Source: Lachnospiraceae bacterium UBA3826
GTDB lineage: Bacteria; Bacillota; Clostridia; Lachnospirales; Lachnospiraceae
Reading direction: 5' to 3'
Assembly (NCBI GenBank): GCA_002393095.1
Contig: DGII01000095.1
Location: 1 to 16,158, forward strand
Length of the DNA: 16,158 nucleotides
The number at the start of each line of letters is the position of its first letter. The stretch's first letter is position 1. The notes below the pieces were generated by a model. That model worked only from the letters and a program-made list of their open reading frames with translations, did no database searches and was not told where the DNA came from. Positions 15,037-16,158 of the stretch are shown in pieces. The translations under genes and the position numbers were made by a program.

Positions 15037-15903
15037 ATGAAAAGAATAGCTGTTGTCACCGACAGTAATAGCGGTATTTCGCAGGAGGATGCCAGAGAGC
15101 TTGGTGTATATGTGCTTCCCATGCCTTTTACCGTTGGCGAAGAGGATTATTTTGAAGGGATCAATCTGACACAGGAGGGCTTTTATGAGCTCCTTAAGTC
15201 GGATGCGGATATAATGACATCCCAACCGTCTCCCGATGCTGTCACAAGACTGTGGGATGATGTGCTTAAGGAATATGATGAGATTGTACATATTCCCATG
15301 AGCTCCGGACTGTCGGGCTCGTGTCAGACGGCTAAGATGCTGGCAGAGGATTATGAGGGCAGAGTAGAGGTCGTTAATAATCAGCGTATATCAGTTACAC
15401 AGCGTCAATCGTGCATAGATGCGCTTAAGCTTGCCGCACAGGGCTCCGATGCAGCGGCTATTCGCGCTGTTCTGGAAGAGGACAGATTCAATTCAAGCAT
15501 ATATATCATGCTCGATACCCTTTTCTATCTTAAAAAAGGAGGCCGTATCACGCCTGCAGCCGCAGCGCTCGGTACGCTGCTTCGCCTTAAACCCGTATTG
15601 CAGATACAGGGTGAGAAGCTTGATGCATTTGCCAAGGCCAGGACTACATCACAGGGCAAGAATATCATGATAGAAGCAATACGCAATGATATGGAGAAAC
15701 GCTTCGGCGGCGCAGATCCTTCGATCTGCAATCTCCAGATAGCTTATACTTATGATCTGGATGCTGCAGAGAGCTTCAAAGCGGAGGTTGAAGCGGCTTT
15801 CCCGGGATTTAAGATCCATATGGATCCTCTGTCATTAAGCGTAGCCTGCCATATCGGTCCCGGTGCGTTGGCAGTTGCATGTACGAAGAAGCTAAAATAT
15901 TAG
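15037..15903 (+). CDS. DegV family fatty-acid-binding protein (FakB-like)
   Basis: DegV-fold protein of 288 residues; members that act as FakB bind a fatty acid and present its carboxylate to FakA. The sequence begins MKRIAVVTDSNSGISQEDA and shows the family blocks MTSQPSPD (about 64-71), PMSSGLSGSCQTA, LFYLKKGGRI and a C-terminal HIGPGALAVAC. The Thr of TSQPSP, the Ser of SSGLSG, the Arg of KKGGRI and the His of HIGPG are the usual ligand-contacting positions. I chose ATG 15037 because the domain starts there and GGGG (15025-15028) lies eight bases upstream; a longer frame from 14965 would add 24 unconserved residues. No clear promoter or terminator is seen in the 112-bp gap after recG. Fatty-acid binding and pairing with the FakA in this window are inferred from family and proximity. 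Confidence 0.9.
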   Translation: MKRIAVVTDSNSGISQEDARELGVYVLPMPFTVGEEDYFEGINLTQEGFYELLKSDADIMTSQPSPDAVTRLWDDVLKEYDEIVHIPMSSGLSGSCQTAKMLAEDYEGRVEVVNNQRISVTQRQSCIDALKLAAQGSDAAAIRAVLEEDRFNSSIYIMLDTLFYLKKGGRITPAAAALGTLLRLKPVLQIQGEKLDAFAKARTTSQGKNIMIEAIRNDMEKRFGGADPSICNLQIAYTYDLDAAESFKAEVEAAFPGFKIHMDPLSLSVACHIGPGALAVACTKKLKY

Positions 15904-16078
15904 TGCATATAATCTTATGTATTATGCAATAGTTTAAACTGACAATATGATACAGTAAGAAAGGCGGCTGACAGTTCGCCCCGGACATATGGACGTTCGG
16001 AGTAAGAATAGGTCGGTCGCTTTCATTTTGCGGAAAAATAAGTATAATAAGATAGAATAAATTGCAGAGGAGAGTATT
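15904..16078 (+). promoter_or_regulatory. structured intergenic leader with -10 boxes
   Basis: This 175-bp gap holds several small structures: a bulged dyad TGCATATAAT/ATTATGCA (about 15904-15929), GGCGG/TCGCC (15963-15980) and directly next to it CCGGAC/GTTCGG (15981-16000). A related segment AGTAAGAAAGGCGG (15954-15967) recurs as AGTAAGAATAGGTCGG (16001-16016). -10-like boxes are TATGAT (15946-15951) and TATAAT (16043-16048), neither with a good -35. AGAGGAGAG (about 16066-16074) is the RBS of the last gene. I match no known riboswitch. Confidence 0.4.
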
Positions 16079-16158
16079 ATGCTAAAAAAGATCAGAAATG
16101 TCGCGATCGCTGTACTTGCGATACTTGGGGTGTTGTTTGTCATACTTATGCTGCTTCC
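16079..16158 (+). CDS. N-terminus of a membrane-anchored or secreted protein (partial)
   Basis: Only the first 26 codons are in the window; the gene runs off the right edge. They read MLKKIRNVAIAVLAILGVLF and then a further hydrophobic run to the edge. Three basic residues followed by about 20 hydrophobic ones make a membrane anchor or uncleaved signal peptide; no cleavage site or lipobox is visible yet. The ATG is well supported by AGAGGAGAG about five bases upstream. The product cannot be named from this fragment. Confidence 0.8.
   Translation, partial: MLKKIRNVAIAVLAILGVLFVILMLL

Overview
The window reads as housekeeping chromosome from a low- to mid-GC, spore-lineage Clostridia, most likely a member of the Lachnospiraceae. 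The reasons are a yloU-yloV(fakA)-recG order behind rpmB, a DUF2953-GerW (ytfI-ytfJ-like) pair, a short archaeal-type LeuD, a four-cysteine zinc-ribbon L28, strong Shine-Dalgarno sites, and heavy use of Lys AAG and Leu CTT codons (the hexamer CTTAAG is conspicuously common). The genus is not certain. All genes lie on the + strand. I see no tRNA, rRNA, CRISPR array, transposase, phage gene or defence system.

Region 1 (1-2322): a non-coding leader with a 9-bp hairpin and nine direct 11-bp repeats, then leuD (leucine synthesis), ruvB (Holliday-junction motor, without ruvA beside it) and zapA (FtsZ-ring factor). zapA has its own sigma-A-like promoter, a hairpin leader and a strong terminator. A perfect 14-bp inverted repeat straddles the ruvB stop codon.

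Region 2 (2350-9820): a U32-family protein carrying a 24-bp minisatellite in frame; a natural fusion of a SEDS glycosyltransferase (FtsW/RodA type) with a class B penicillin-binding transpeptidase; a small unrecognised protein; a DUF2953 membrane protein; a GerW/YtfJ sporulation protein; and a coiled-coil protein ending in a J-domain-like segment. The genes overlap or are close together and may form one envelope/sporulation transcription unit.

Region 3 (9821-16158): rpmB with promoter and terminator and a small hairpin-rich repeat behind it; an Asp23/Gls24 protein; a FakA-type fatty-acid kinase; a ~245-bp long imperfect palindrome that fills the fakA-recG gap; recG; a DegV protein that could be the fatty-acid-binding FakB partner of FakA; a 175-bp gap with small hairpins; and the first 26 codons of a membrane-anchored or secreted protein cut by the window end.

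The items most worth a second look are the three-way-junction palindrome (12477-12722), the SEDS-transpeptidase fusion with three extra N-terminal membrane segments, the 11-bp repeat array before leuD, and the in-frame minisatellite in the U32 gene. Most of the rest is ordinary core genome; I do not see evidence for a wholly new multi-gene system.
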